Shown one piece after another: positions 1 through 7,015 of a stretch of DNA of 9,864 nucleotides (the stretch's first letter is position 1; each line of letters opens with the position of its first letter). The DNA comes from Chloroflexi bacterium UBA4733 (lineage in GTDB: Bacteria; Chloroflexota; UBA4733): the NCBI GenBank assembly GCA_002404055.1, contig DHIZ01000181.1:16906-26769 (forward strand), read 5' to 3'. The position numbers and the translations under genes are program-made. A model generated the notes under the pieces. That model saw nothing but the letters and a program-made list of their open reading frames with translations, had not been told where the DNA came from and searched no databases.

Positions 1-1617
1 CAGCGACTGCCAGCCACTGGCGCCGCTCCACGGGGAAGTGGTGGCGTGGCGGCGTCGCCTGCTTCTGTAACGCCCCTCCCTGACCGCGCCACGCGGGAGA
101 TGTGCAGCGCCGTTTTCGCCGACGTGACGAACCGGCGCGGCAGCGTCTTCGTCGCGACGGCAACAAGCTGGCCGGCGGCTGCCATTGAGCAACTGATCCG
201 GCATGCCGTGACCGTGGGGCGGCAGGCGCTCATCCTGCTGCCCTGGCCGAGCCGGCGGCGGGAGGAGATCCGCGCGCTGCTGGCACGCTTCCCGGATGCG
301 CTTTTCCTGACGGGTACCGCCGGCATCGGGGCAGTCGCCGACCGGCAGCCGTCTTTGACGATCGGTGGTCGCTGGACGCCGCTGGCGGCCTTCGCCAACC
401 TCGGCCTGGTGCTGGTCATCGACGAGCACGACCCGGCCTATGCCGGCCAACGGGCGCCCTACCTGCACGGCCGGGAAATCGCCTTGCAGGCGGCGCGTTT
501 CGCCCGGGCCAGCAGCGTGCTGTTCAGTCCCAATCCCGACCCTGCGACGCTCTGGCGGGCCAGCCGGGCCGGCGTGCGCCGCTTCACGCTGGGCAGCCCG
601 GAGCCGGTCAACGTCCAGTTGGTGGACCTGCGCCAGGAGTTACGCGCCGGGCGCGGCACCCTTCTGAGCGACCCGCTGCGCCAGGCGCTGACGGCTACGC
701 TTGCCGCCGGTGAGCAGGCGCTGCTCTTTCTCAACCGGCGCGGCGCGGCCAGCATGCTCGTCTGCCGGCGCTGCGGAGTCACCTTGCAGTGCGATCGTTG
801 CAGTACCGCCCTCGCCTACCACGCCGACGAAGCGCTGCTGCGTTGCCACTGTTGCAACGCCAGCGAAGCACGACCGGACACTTGCCCGCACTGCAAGACC
901 CCTACCCTGGATGAGCTGGGGGCCGGCGTGCAGCGGCTGGTCCAGGCGGTCCAGCATGCATTCCCCGCCGTGCGTCTGGCGCGCTGGGATAGCGATGCCG
1001 CTGCCGGCGCGGCGGCAGGGCGGGCGCTGACACGCCGTTTCGTCGCTCGGGAGCTTGACGTGCTGGTTGGCACCCTGCCGGTCGCGCTGACGGAGGAGTT
1101 GCCGCCGGTGGCACTGGCGGCGGCGGTGCTGGCTGATCTGGGCTTGGCCCTGCCCGACTACCGCGCCGCCGAACGCGGCTACGAGCTCCTGTCGGCCTTG
1201 CGCCGCCGCGTCGTTGCCGGTGGGCAACTGATATTACAGACCTATCACCCGTCGCACTGGGTGTTACAGGCGTTAGCAGCAGATGATCCCGCCCTCTTCT
1301 ACGGTGAAGAGCTGCGCCGACGCCAGGAGCTTGGCTACCCGCCCTTCCGCCAACTGGCCCGGCTGACCTGCCGCGCCGCCTCCCGCCAGCGTTGCGAGGA
1401 GGAAGCGCAGCAGGTTCGCGCGGCGCTGGCGGCGCGCCTGGCGGAGGTGGCGCCCGAGGTCCAGGACGCGCTGCTCGGGCCGGCCCCGGCCTACGTGGAG
1501 CGTGTGAACGGCATCTACCGCTGGCAGCTCCACCTGCGCGCTGCCAACGTGCAACAACTGCTCAGCGTAGTGCCGCCGCATTGGGTGGTGGAGGTGGACC
1601 CGGAGGATTTGCGGTAA
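1..1617 (+). CDS. priA: PriA-like replication restart protein (primosomal protein N'), helicase motifs degenerate, 5' end outside window
   Basis: The frame is open from base 1, so the gene enters from the left; the first visible start (GTG at 46) falls just before the helicase core, and the N-terminal DNA-binding region of about 190 residues should lie upstream. Numbering from that GTG (523 residues), eight cysteines C240, C243, C249, C252, C267, C270, C280, C283 reproduce the spacing of the PriA double zinc-binding domain. The C-terminal segment with EELRRRQELGYPPF (421-434) is a PriA hallmark. PriA reloads the replicative helicase at stalled forks. Here the Walker A loop (GxTGSGKT in the family) reads ATATSWPA (37-44), the DEEH box is reduced to DEH (126-128), and the motif VI AGRAGR arginines are missing (region 380-392). 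The protein is therefore probably ATPase-dead and acts, if at all, as a DNA- and protein-binding scaffold, as proposed for some actinobacterial PriA. The reading frame is intact, which argues against a decaying pseudogene. It converges on the Uma2 gene. Confidence 0.9.
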   Translation, partial: QRLPATGAAPRGSGGVAASPASVTPLPDRATREMCSAVFADVTNRRGSVFVATATSWPAAAIEQLIRHAVTVGRQALILLPWPSRRREEIRALLARFPDALFLTGTAGIGAVADRQPSLTIGGRWTPLAAFANLGLVLVIDEHDPAYAGQRAPYLHGREIALQAARFARASSVLFSPNPDPATLWRASRAGVRRFTLGSPEPVNVQLVDLRQELRAGRGTLLSDPLRQALTATLAAGEQALLFLNRRGAASMLVCRRCGVTLQCDRCSTALAYHADEALLRCHCCNASEARPDTCPHCKTPTLDELGAGVQRLVQAVQHAFPAVRLARWDSDAAAGAAAGRALTRRFVARELDVLVGTLPVALTEELPPVALAAAVLADLGLALPDYRAAERGYELLSALRRRVVAGGQLILQTYHPSHWVLQALAADDPALFYGEELRRRQELGYPPFRQLARLTCRAASRQRCEEEAQQVRAALAARLAEVAPEVQDALLGPAPAYVERVNGIYRWQLHLRAANVQQLLSVVPPHWVVEVDPEDLR

Positions 1618-1632
1618 AACAGCGGAGTTATG

Positions 1633-1674
1633 GGGCATAGTTGCCCAAGCGCGACGTCGCTAATCTGGCGCGCT
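1633..1674. terminator. Possible weak bidirectional terminator between convergent genes
   Basis: Two small stem-loops sit between the convergent stops. GGGCA/TGCCC has a 4-base loop (1633-1646). AGCGCG/CGCGCT has a 15-base loop (1648-1674) and touches the last codon of the Uma2 gene. Neither is followed by a T-tract, so this is a weak call based only on pairing and position. Confidence 0.25.
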
Positions 1675-2290
1675 AGACGCCGTCCTCAGCGGGTTCGTTC
1701 GCCCCATCCCACAGGAGGTCGTCGGGCAACCGGGCGAAGAATTCGGCAACGGAGATCTGGAGGCCGGGCAAGCACGGCGATTCCACCGTGTCGCTGGCGG
1801 CCCAGACGCCAACGCGTCGCAGTTCATCCTGCTCTCGCCGGTACACCTCGATCTGCCGCGCGCGCCAGTTCACGATCCAGTATTCCAGGACGCCCCATTT
1901 GGCGTAGAGCGCCAGCTTCTTGACGCGGTCCCGCTGTTGGTTCCGTGTGCCGGGTGAGAGAATTTCCACCATGAGGTCGGGCGCCGAATGCAGTTTGCCG
2001 TCATCGCGAAGTACCGTTGACATACGTTCGGATCGGACCCAGACGACGTCCGGTGCCACGGCATTCTCTGGAGAAAAGATCACGCCTGGGGCGATGACGG
2101 CAAGACCACGGCGTGTACGGTCGCTCCAGGCGCTGAGCACGATAGCAATCCGGGTTCCAATGAACTGATGCCGCCAATCGGGTTGCGTCGACACGTAGAG
2201 TTCTCCATCGATGAGTTCGTAACGAGTGTCATCGAGCGGTTGCTCAATCTGCTCAAGGTCGGCGATCGTCCAGCGCTGCGTCGTGACCAA
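1673..2290 (-). CDS. Uma2 family (DUF820) putative endonuclease
   Basis: A 205-residue protein with the Uma2/DUF820 signature, a PD-(D/E)xK nuclease-like fold of unknown cellular role that is often present in many copies in Chloroflexota and cyanobacteria. Visible family marks are YELIDGELYV (24-33), APDVVWV (79-85), PDLMVEILSPGT (104-115) and DRVKKLALYAKWGVLEYWIV (121-140). Likely metal and catalytic residues are D81, E109 and K124/K125, so the site looks complete. The start is TTG at 2290: AGGAGG lies six bases upstream. An ATG between the two is out of frame and only one base from the Shine-Dalgarno, so it is not used. The gene follows the DUF1707 gene on the same strand after about 100 bases with no convincing terminator, so co-transcription is possible. 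No toxin-antitoxin partner or transposase is visible. Family assignment is firm; activity and substrate are unknown. Confidence 0.88.
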   Translation of the reverse strand: MVTTQRWTIADLEQIEQPLDDTRYELIDGELYVSTQPDWRHQFIGTRIAIVLSAWSDRTRRGLAVIAPGVIFSPENAVAPDVVWVRSERMSTVLRDDGKLHSAPDLMVEILSPGTRNQQRDRVKKLALYAKWGVLEYWIVNWRARQIEVYRREQDELRRVGVWAASDTVESPCLPGLQISVAEFFARLPDDLLWDGANEPAEDGV

Positions 2291-2296
2291 CTCATA

Positions 2297-2302
2297 CCTC
2301 CT
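2297..2302 (-). promoter_or_regulatory. Ribosome binding site AGGAGG that fixes the TTG start of the Uma2 gene
   Basis: Reading the minus strand, AGGAGG is followed by TATGAG and then TTG. The six-base gap suits the TTG. The intervening ATG is too close and opens a different frame. Confidence 0.7.
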
Positions 2303-2393
2303 ATTCGTGCCGAGATGGGCCGATCAAAGGCCTTGGCCGAAGACCCGCGTCTCCCAGGCAAGGCACGTTACGCCGCTCTGTTCCCCGCACGAC

Positions 2394-2999
2394 TCACAGC
2401 GTCAGGGCGGTTGGCTTGCTTCGTACCAGTACGCTGCCCATCAGGGAAAAGGCCTGGACGCGGATCAGTGGGGCGCCAGGGTGAACGAAGGCGTCATTGA
2501 CGCGGCAGTCTTTGCTGCCCATGAGAGAGAAGCCGCCCAGGTCCACCTCGACGCCTTCGGGCACGATGATCTCGATGCTGCCCATAAAAGAGATTGCAGT
2601 GATGGTTACTTCTGGGGCATCGAGGGCGACCTGACGCAGGTCCAGCAGGCAACTGCCCATGAAGGCGAAGGCCGACGTCTGCTCTTCCAGCCGCCAGCGG
2701 CCCTTGCGGGTCTCCGAGGAGAGGCAGGCCACCGTCCAGCGCGTCGCCTTGCGCAGGCTGGCGCGGACAAATGGCGCGGGGACGGTCCCCGGAGTGAGGG
2801 CTGGAAGGTCCTGGGTGATCGTGTCCAGATCGGCCTGCGTGCGTGCGTCGTAGACGGAGCGGATGCGACCGGAGAGTTCGTCCAGGGTCAACCGCCCGGC
2901 GACACAATGCTCGCGCAAGGAAGCGATGGTGTGCTCGCGGTCACGATCGGCAATACGGAGGGCCGGCTGCCGCTGGTCGTCGGTCTGGCGCTGCATCAT
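2394..2999 (-). CDS. DUF1707 (SHOCT-like) protein with LiaF-type C-terminal beta domain
   Basis: A 201-residue protein with no membrane helix or signal peptide. Residues about 14-66 match DUF1707: RIADRDRE, then LREHCVAGRLTLDEL and ARTQADLDTITQDLP. Residues about 105-195 resemble the cell-wall-active antibiotic response (LiaF/DUF2154) C-terminal domain, with SIEIIVPEGVEVDLGGFSLMGS. The motif (F/L)MGS recurs four times (M114, M139, M160, M187), spaced 21-27 residues, as expected for successive turns of a beta-helix-like fold. Related proteins are associated with envelope-stress sensing. The exact role is unknown, and lacking transmembrane helices this one is probably cytoplasmic. The start is the first of two adjacent ATGs (2999); GGAG lies seven bases upstream. 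It lies between the palindromic element and the Uma2 gene. Confidence 0.82.
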   Translation of the reverse strand: MMQRQTDDQRQPALRIADRDREHTIASLREHCVAGRLTLDELSGRIRSVYDARTQADLDTITQDLPALTPGTVPAPFVRASLRKATRWTVACLSSETRKGRWRLEEQTSAFAFMGSCLLDLRQVALDAPEVTITAISFMGSIEIIVPEGVEVDLGGFSLMGSKDCRVNDAFVHPGAPLIRVQAFSLMGSVLVRSKPTALTL

Positions 3000-3118
3000 C
3001 GTCGCACTCCACTTCTGCCTGGGCGGCTCGCGTGTCTATGGCTGCAGTGAGTATACGCAATTACGAGCGCGGTGGCGGGGCGCCTGGCAGTTAAGTCAAT
3101 GTTGCCAACGCACGCCGG

Positions 3119-3216
3119 GCGACTAAAGTCGCGGCTATCAAAGCGAAGCCCGCCTTCGCGGGCTGACGTAGTCCGCGCAGGCGGACTTCGCTCGCAGTAG
3201 GCGCGACTTCAGTCGC
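3119..3216. repeat. 98-bp imperfect palindrome built from four perfect hairpins
   Basis: Four perfect short inverted repeats lie in a row: GCGACT-AA-AGTCGC (3119-3132), AGCCCGC-CTTC-GCGGGCT (3147-3164), AGTCCGC-GCAG-GCGGACT (3170-3187) and GCGACT-TC-AGTCGC (3203-3216). The whole block is also symmetric about position 3167: the outer pair match each other 13/14 as inverted copies, and GCGAAGCCCGCC (3143-3154) pairs 11/12 with GGCGGACTTCGC (3180-3191). It can therefore fold as four hairpins or as one long cruciform. It fills much of the gap between the cyclase stop and the DUF1707 start, both leftward. It resembles dispersed palindromic intergenic repeats I recall from Chloroflexota and other genomes. 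It may act as an RNA processing or termination element. No T-tract follows on either strand. Confidence 0.85.
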
Positions 3217-3223
3217 TGGCCGC

Positions 3224-5098
3224 CTACCCACGAACTGCGCCAGATTTGGTAGACGACCCACTAACCGTGCTGGGTGTTACGGGACCGACATCGACCAGAC
3301 GGTGCAGCACCACCGGTAAGGCAATACCGCGCAGGTACACTTCGAAGGCTTTCGGCTGCACTGCCGCTAACGGCTTGGGATAGGCAGCTAGCGTGGAAGC
3401 GGTGATGACCACCTCGCCTCCGTGCGCCTCGTGTTGGGCTCGCGCTGCCAGGTTGACTACGGTGCCGAAGTAGTCCAGGCGGTCGTTCAAGGTGACGGCA
3501 AAACAGGCTCCCGCGTGTACGCCGATTTTTACCAGCCGCGTCGGGTCGACCAGGCCGCGCCCGTCGAGCCGGTGGATGGTGCGCTGGATGGTCAACGCCG
3601 CGTCCAGCGCCGCCCCCCCATCGGGGAACGCGGCCATCACGGCGTCGCCGATGGTCTTGACCAGGACCCCGCCGTGCTGCTCGATGGCTTCCCGGAGGAG
3701 GGCGAAGTGCTCCACGACGAGGCGAAAGGCGGTGGCATCGCCAAGGCGCTCGTAGAGCGCCGTCGAGCCGGCCAGGTCGGTGAAGAGCAGACCAACCTGC
3801 CCGACAGCCAGCTCGATGCCGGGCGCCAGTGCTTCGGTGGAGAACAGCCGCCGAAACTCGGGTGTCAACATCAGCCTGGCCGGCGTGAGCGCCGCATCCT
3901 GCCAGCGTTCGTCGTCCAGCGAGACCGTCGCCACCGAAGCAGCGCGATTTTCGATAGTAATCGTGCAATCGCCGGGCAGGAGGCGCGCCTCTGTCGGCTG
4001 CATGCCGGACGAAGTAAGCATGAGCTGCAGACTGCGCTGTGTTGCTTCCGGCTCGACCAGCAGGCTGAGCGCGGTGGCGGCTTGCGGGCTGCGCAGCAGG
4101 TAGTGGCCCGGCGGCAGGGTGATGCTCCAGGTGCGGTCTGTTGCCGGGAGCAATTCGGCGTTGGCCAGGCGGTGCAGCGTCCGGGCGGGGCTGCCGACGC
4201 AGTACGTCACCGGCTGCACGGCGCGGACAGCCGGCGCCGGGTAGAAGCGCGCCTCCAGTCCCTGGTCGGCGTCGGCCACGACGGGCAGGTTGCAGGTCGG
4301 GCAGTAACCGGTGGTGGCGATCTCCTGCAAATGGGCGGCGTTGGCCTTCACGCCGCGGCAACTGGCGCAGACTAACTCCCATTGCATGTCGAGGAGGCCC
4401 ACCAGCGTGGCGTGCAGAAACGTCTCCACCGTTTGGCGCGGATCGGCGCCCCAGCGTTCGGCCAGGGCCAACGGACGCATCCCCAACACGTCGGCATCGG
4501 CCGCTTCGGCTAGCAGGTGCTGCAGGCGGGCGATGTTCTCTTCCGGCAGGTTGAGGGCGTGCAGGCGCTGGACGGCCGCAGCGAGATGAGCAGCATGAGC
4601 GGGCGTCCGCTGTTGCACAAGGTCCGGTTGGGCATCGGCGCTCTCACCGCGCACGTAGCGGGCGATGTCACGATACTGACGGCAGGCGCCGCGCAGGGCC
4701 CACGGTACCAGGCCCCAGCGCACGAGGGGCGAGAGCAGAGCCATTCGGGGTGTGAAGGCAACGCCGATGCGAAGCTGCGTACCCTCTCCCAGCGCCTCCA
4801 ATTCGGTCCAGCCGCGAAAATGACGGATCGGGCCATGCCGGTATTCCCGGACTATGGAGAAGCCCCTAGGACGTACCCACTCAAAAGGGTGCTCGACCCA
4901 CTGTGCCGCCCGCAGTCCGAACAGGCGGTACTCGCCTTCGGTCTCTTCTCCACCCTCTGCCCGACGGTGGTGGATGAAGTGCGCCGAAGGGAGGCCGACC
5001 CCACGATCCACCCGATCCGAGTCAGCCAGCACCGGCCAGAGTTGCTCCGGCGGGCAAGCGAGCTGCAGCGTTACTGTGGCGGCTATTGGTCGGGGCAT
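3224..5098 (-). CDS. Class III adenylate/guanylate cyclase with N-terminal SRPBCC and central DUF5939-like zinc domain
   Basis: A 624-residue soluble protein when started at the ATG at 5098. Residues 1-150 look like an SRPBCC/START-type ligand-binding domain. A helical segment follows, then a DUF5939-like region with a zinc ribbon CxxC...CxxC (C244, C247, C266, C269). The C-terminal 190 residues are a class III cyclase catalytic domain: metal aspartates D441 in LLFTDLAGST and D485 in VKTIGDAVMAAF, purine-selecting K481 and D542 in LDYFGTVVNLAAR, and transition-state N549 and R553. All key residues are present, and the K/D pair favours ATP, so cAMP synthesis is predicted. The likely logic is ligand sensing coupled to second-messenger output. 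An in-frame TTG 36 bases upstream is possible but has no Shine-Dalgarno and would leave almost no leader from the nearby -10 box; the ATG opens directly into the SRPBCC domain. The gene diverges from the small membrane protein gene. Confidence 0.88.
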   Translation of the reverse strand: MPRPIAATVTLQLACPPEQLWPVLADSDRVDRGVGLPSAHFIHHRRAEGGEETEGEYRLFGLRAAQWVEHPFEWVRPRGFSIVREYRHGPIRHFRGWTELEALGEGTQLRIGVAFTPRMALLSPLVRWGLVPWALRGACRQYRDIARYVRGESADAQPDLVQQRTPAHAAHLAAAVQRLHALNLPEENIARLQHLLAEAADADVLGMRPLALAERWGADPRQTVETFLHATLVGLLDMQWELVCASCRGVKANAAHLQEIATTGYCPTCNLPVVADADQGLEARFYPAPAVRAVQPVTYCVGSPARTLHRLANAELLPATDRTWSITLPPGHYLLRSPQAATALSLLVEPEATQRSLQLMLTSSGMQPTEARLLPGDCTITIENRAASVATVSLDDERWQDAALTPARLMLTPEFRRLFSTEALAPGIELAVGQVGLLFTDLAGSTALYERLGDATAFRLVVEHFALLREAIEQHGGVLVKTIGDAVMAAFPDGGAALDAALTIQRTIHRLDGRGLVDPTRLVKIGVHAGACFAVTLNDRLDYFGTVVNLAARAQHEAHGGEVVITASTLAAYPKPLAAVQPKAFEVYLRGIALPVVLHRLVDVGPVTPSTVSGSSTKSGAVRG

Positions 5099-5148
5099 AC
5101 AAGGAGTCCACTCACTGCGGGAGCGCCGAAACAAAACCGCTCTGTTGC

Positions 5149-5156
5149 ACTATACT
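5149..5156. promoter_or_regulatory. Overlapping divergent -10 boxes (ACTATACT)
   Basis: Read rightward, TATACT (5151-5156) is a good -10 box for the membrane protein gene. Read leftward, the same bases give TATAGT (5154-5149), a good -10 for the cyclase gene. Predicted starts would give leaders of about 85 and 44 bases. Neither side has a good -35 at 16-18 bases (GAAACA at best on the plus strand), so this is tentative. Confidence 0.4.
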
Positions 5157-5247
5157 CTACGCTGACGCGTTGCCTGACCATCATTGCCCTTCTGCTGCAT
5201 TTCGGCGAGTGCATTGCCCGACGAGCGGGTTGGAAAGGATACTGTCG

Positions 5248-5655
5248 ATGGGACAACCACTGGGACAGGCTGAGCGGGTGCTCTTCGCTGCGGTTGCGCT
5301 CCTCACGGGAGTGGTGGGTGTGGCCATGTTCTTTTTCCCGGTGTTTGGCGGTCAGCGGCTCTGGCCCTGGCTGCTCACGCCGCTGGTCTCGCGCTTTTTG
5401 GGAGCGTTGTTCATCGCCGTGGCGGTCGGGGCAGTGTTTGCCGCGCGTACACGTTACTGGCAGGAAGTGCGAGCGCTCTTCCCGCCGGCGCTGACTTTCA
5501 CCGGTCTGGCGCTGATCGCTTCGTTGCTGTACCTACCGAGTTTTAAGCACCCGATCCTGGAACGCCTGTATTTCCTCGTCTATGTCGTCGTCTTCGTCGC
5601 CGGACTGGTCGTGTACCTGCGCTACGAGCGCCGGCTCCCTACGGCTCCTCCATGA
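5248..5655 (+). CDS. Small four-helix integral membrane protein, function unknown
   Basis: A 135-residue hydrophobic protein. The start is ATG 5248, preceded by GGAAAGGA eight bases upstream; the frame extends further upstream, but that part is polar, cysteine-rich and unlike coding sequence. Four membrane segments are visible at about residues 11-34, 42-65, 73-95 and 103-122, with a basic C-terminus (RYERR) that suggests the C-terminus is cytoplasmic. I do not recognise the family; the topology is like many small uncharacterised membrane proteins of Chloroflexota and Actinobacteria. It diverges from the cyclase gene through a shared promoter region, and its last 17 bases overlap the 3' end of the convergent sigma factor gene. 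Confidence 0.72.
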   Translation: MGQPLGQAERVLFAAVALLTGVVGVAMFFFPVFGGQRLWPWLLTPLVSRFLGALFIAVAVGAVFAARTRYWQEVRALFPPALTFTGLALIASLLYLPSFKHPILERLYFLVYVVVFVAGLVVYLRYERRLPTAPP

Positions 5656-6907
5656 AGTCTTTGAGCTTGTTGGCGCGATCGGGCGCGCGCATCTTGCGCA
5701 AGGCGCGGCTCTCGATCTGGCGGATGCGTTCGCGCGTCAGTTGCAAACGGCGCGCCACCTCCTCCAGGGTCTGGGGACGGCCGGTGCCGTCGAGTCCGTA
5801 GCGCCACTTCAAGACTTGCTTTTCGCGCGGGTCCAGGCGGCCCAGGGCCAGTTCCACTTCCGAGCGCAGCACGTCGACCACCGCCGCCTCTTCCGGCGAT
5901 TGCGTGCGTTCGTCCGGGATGTACTCGCCCAGAGTGCTTTCGCCTTCCTGCCCCACCGGCATCTCCAGTGAGGCCGGTTGCTGAATGGCGCTGGCGAGTT
6001 CACGCGCCTTCTGGGGATCCATGTTCAGTTCGATCGCTACTTCCTCCGGCGAGGGGTCCCGCCCCGTGCGCTGGGCCAGGCGCTGGGCGGCGCGCTGATA
6101 GATGCCGATCTGGTCGACCATGTACTCAGGGATACGGATCATGCGCGCCTTCTCCGCCAGCGCGCGCAAGATGGCCTGGCGGATCCACCACGTGGCATAC
6201 GTGGAAAAGCGGAAGCCCTTTTCCGGGTCGAAGCGCTCGACCGCGCGCATGAGGCCGATATTGCCTTCCTGTATCAGGTCCAGCAGCGTCAGGCCGCGAT
6301 TGACATATTTCTTGGCAATGCTGACGACCAGGCGCAGATTAGAGCGCACCAGGCGCGCACGGGCGATGTTGCCAATCTGCATGACACGCGCCTGTTCGGC
6401 TGTCAACGGCAGTTCTGGCGGTAGGGGGAGGTTAGGGGGGCTATTATAGTCCTTGCGAAGTTGGGCCTCAAGCTGAACGGCGGGTCGCAGGCGGCGGCCC
6501 AGCGCAATCTCCTGTTCGGCGGTGAGCAGCGGGTCGCCCCCGATCTCGTTGAGGTACATGGCCACGGAGTCACCGACAGTAGAGACGCCGTGCGTCGCAG
6601 TGGCTCGGAGCACCTCGATCTCTTCCGGGAGGTCTTCATCCTCCTCGATTTCCTCTTCCGGCGCATCGTCCTCGGCAACCAGCAGATCGGCATCCGGTTC
6701 TTCGGTTTCCGATAGCGCTGCTGGGATATCCCTGGGCGCTGGGCCGTTGGCAGCGAGGCGCTTACTATGACCATTGCTGTTGACCAGGGGGGCGTCAAGG
6801 GCTGGTGCGGGCGACGTCGCCTCGACGATGCGGGTTGTTCGGCGTTTGGCCGCAGCCTTCGGCGAAGCGTCGTCCGGCGGCGGTGCTGGGATTGGTCGGC
6901 GCGGCAT
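5639..6907 (-). CDS. Sigma-70 family RNA polymerase sigma factor, RpoD/SigA-like (group 1 or 2)
   Basis: A 422-residue sigma factor. Residues 1-110 are low-complexity, first basic and proline/alanine-rich, then strongly acidic (76-98), with no recognisable region 1.1. Region 1.2 starts at [11 protein letters not shown] (113-123). Regions 2.1-2.4 run about 181-262: [54 protein letters not shown]. Region 3 is about 263-340 and region 4 about 350-415, with the helix-turn-helix [20 protein letters not shown] (380-399). Regions 1.2 to 4.2 are complete, so it should recognise ordinary -35/-10 promoters. In region 3.0 the usual PVHMIE reads PEYMVD (260-265): the extended -10 contact histidine is tyrosine and the glutamate is aspartate. 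It could be the primary sigma factor or a group 2 paralogue; I leave the symbol blank. AGGAGG precedes the ATG with a short three-base gap. It lies 108 bases downstream of the hydrolase gene on the same strand. Confidence 0.92.
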   Translation of the reverse strand: MPRRPIPAPPPDDASPKAAAKRRTTRIVEATSPAPALDAPLVNSNGHSKRLAANGPAPRDIPAALSETEEPDADLLVAEDDAPEEEIEEDEDLPEEIEVLRATATHGVSTVGDSVAMYLNEIGGDPLLTAEQEIALGRRLRPAVQLEAQLRKDYNSPPNLPLPPELPLTAEQARVMQIGNIARARLVRSNLRLVVSIAKKYVNRGLTLLDLIQEGNIGLMRAVERFDPEKGFRFSTYATWWIRQAILRALAEKARMIRIPEYMVDQIGIYQRAAQRLAQRTGRDPSPEEVAIELNMDPQKARELASAIQQPASLEMPVGQEGESTLGEYIPDERTQSPEEAAVVDVLRSEVELALGRLDPREKQVLKWRYGLDGTGRPQTLEEVARRLQLTRERIRQIESRALRKMRAPDRANKLKDFMEEP

Positions 6908-7015
6908 ACTCCTCCTTTGTCCCTAGGAGCCGACGGAGATTGGGATCGCCAGCAACGACCCGGACGCGCTGCCGGTGGCGGTCAACTGCATTGCTGCGCC
7001 CTCGCTATCCACGGG

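Noticed and set aside
640..1227. Minus-strand open frame of 195 codons opposite priA
   Set aside because: Shadow of the PriA zinc-domain region, which is confirmed by its cysteine spacing.
2226..3050. Plus-strand open frame of 274 codons opposite the Uma2 and DUF1707 genes
   Set aside because: It crosses two well-supported minus-strand genes and has no coherent domain.
3119..3216. Hairpin array considered as a CRISPR remnant
   Set aside because: The units are inverted, not direct repeats of equal length, there are no spacers, and no cas gene is nearby.
3422..4375. Long plus-strand open frame opposite the cyclase gene
   Set aside because: Antisense shadow of the cyclase; no ribosome binding site and no recognisable domain.
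5099..5134. TTG at 5134 as the start of the cyclase gene
   Set aside because: No Shine-Dalgarno; it would lie almost at the predicted transcription start and adds a short stretch with no domain.
6980..6985. TTGACC on the minus strand as a -35 box for the sigma factor gene
   Set aside because: No -10-like sequence at 16-18 bases; the matching position reads CGGGTC.
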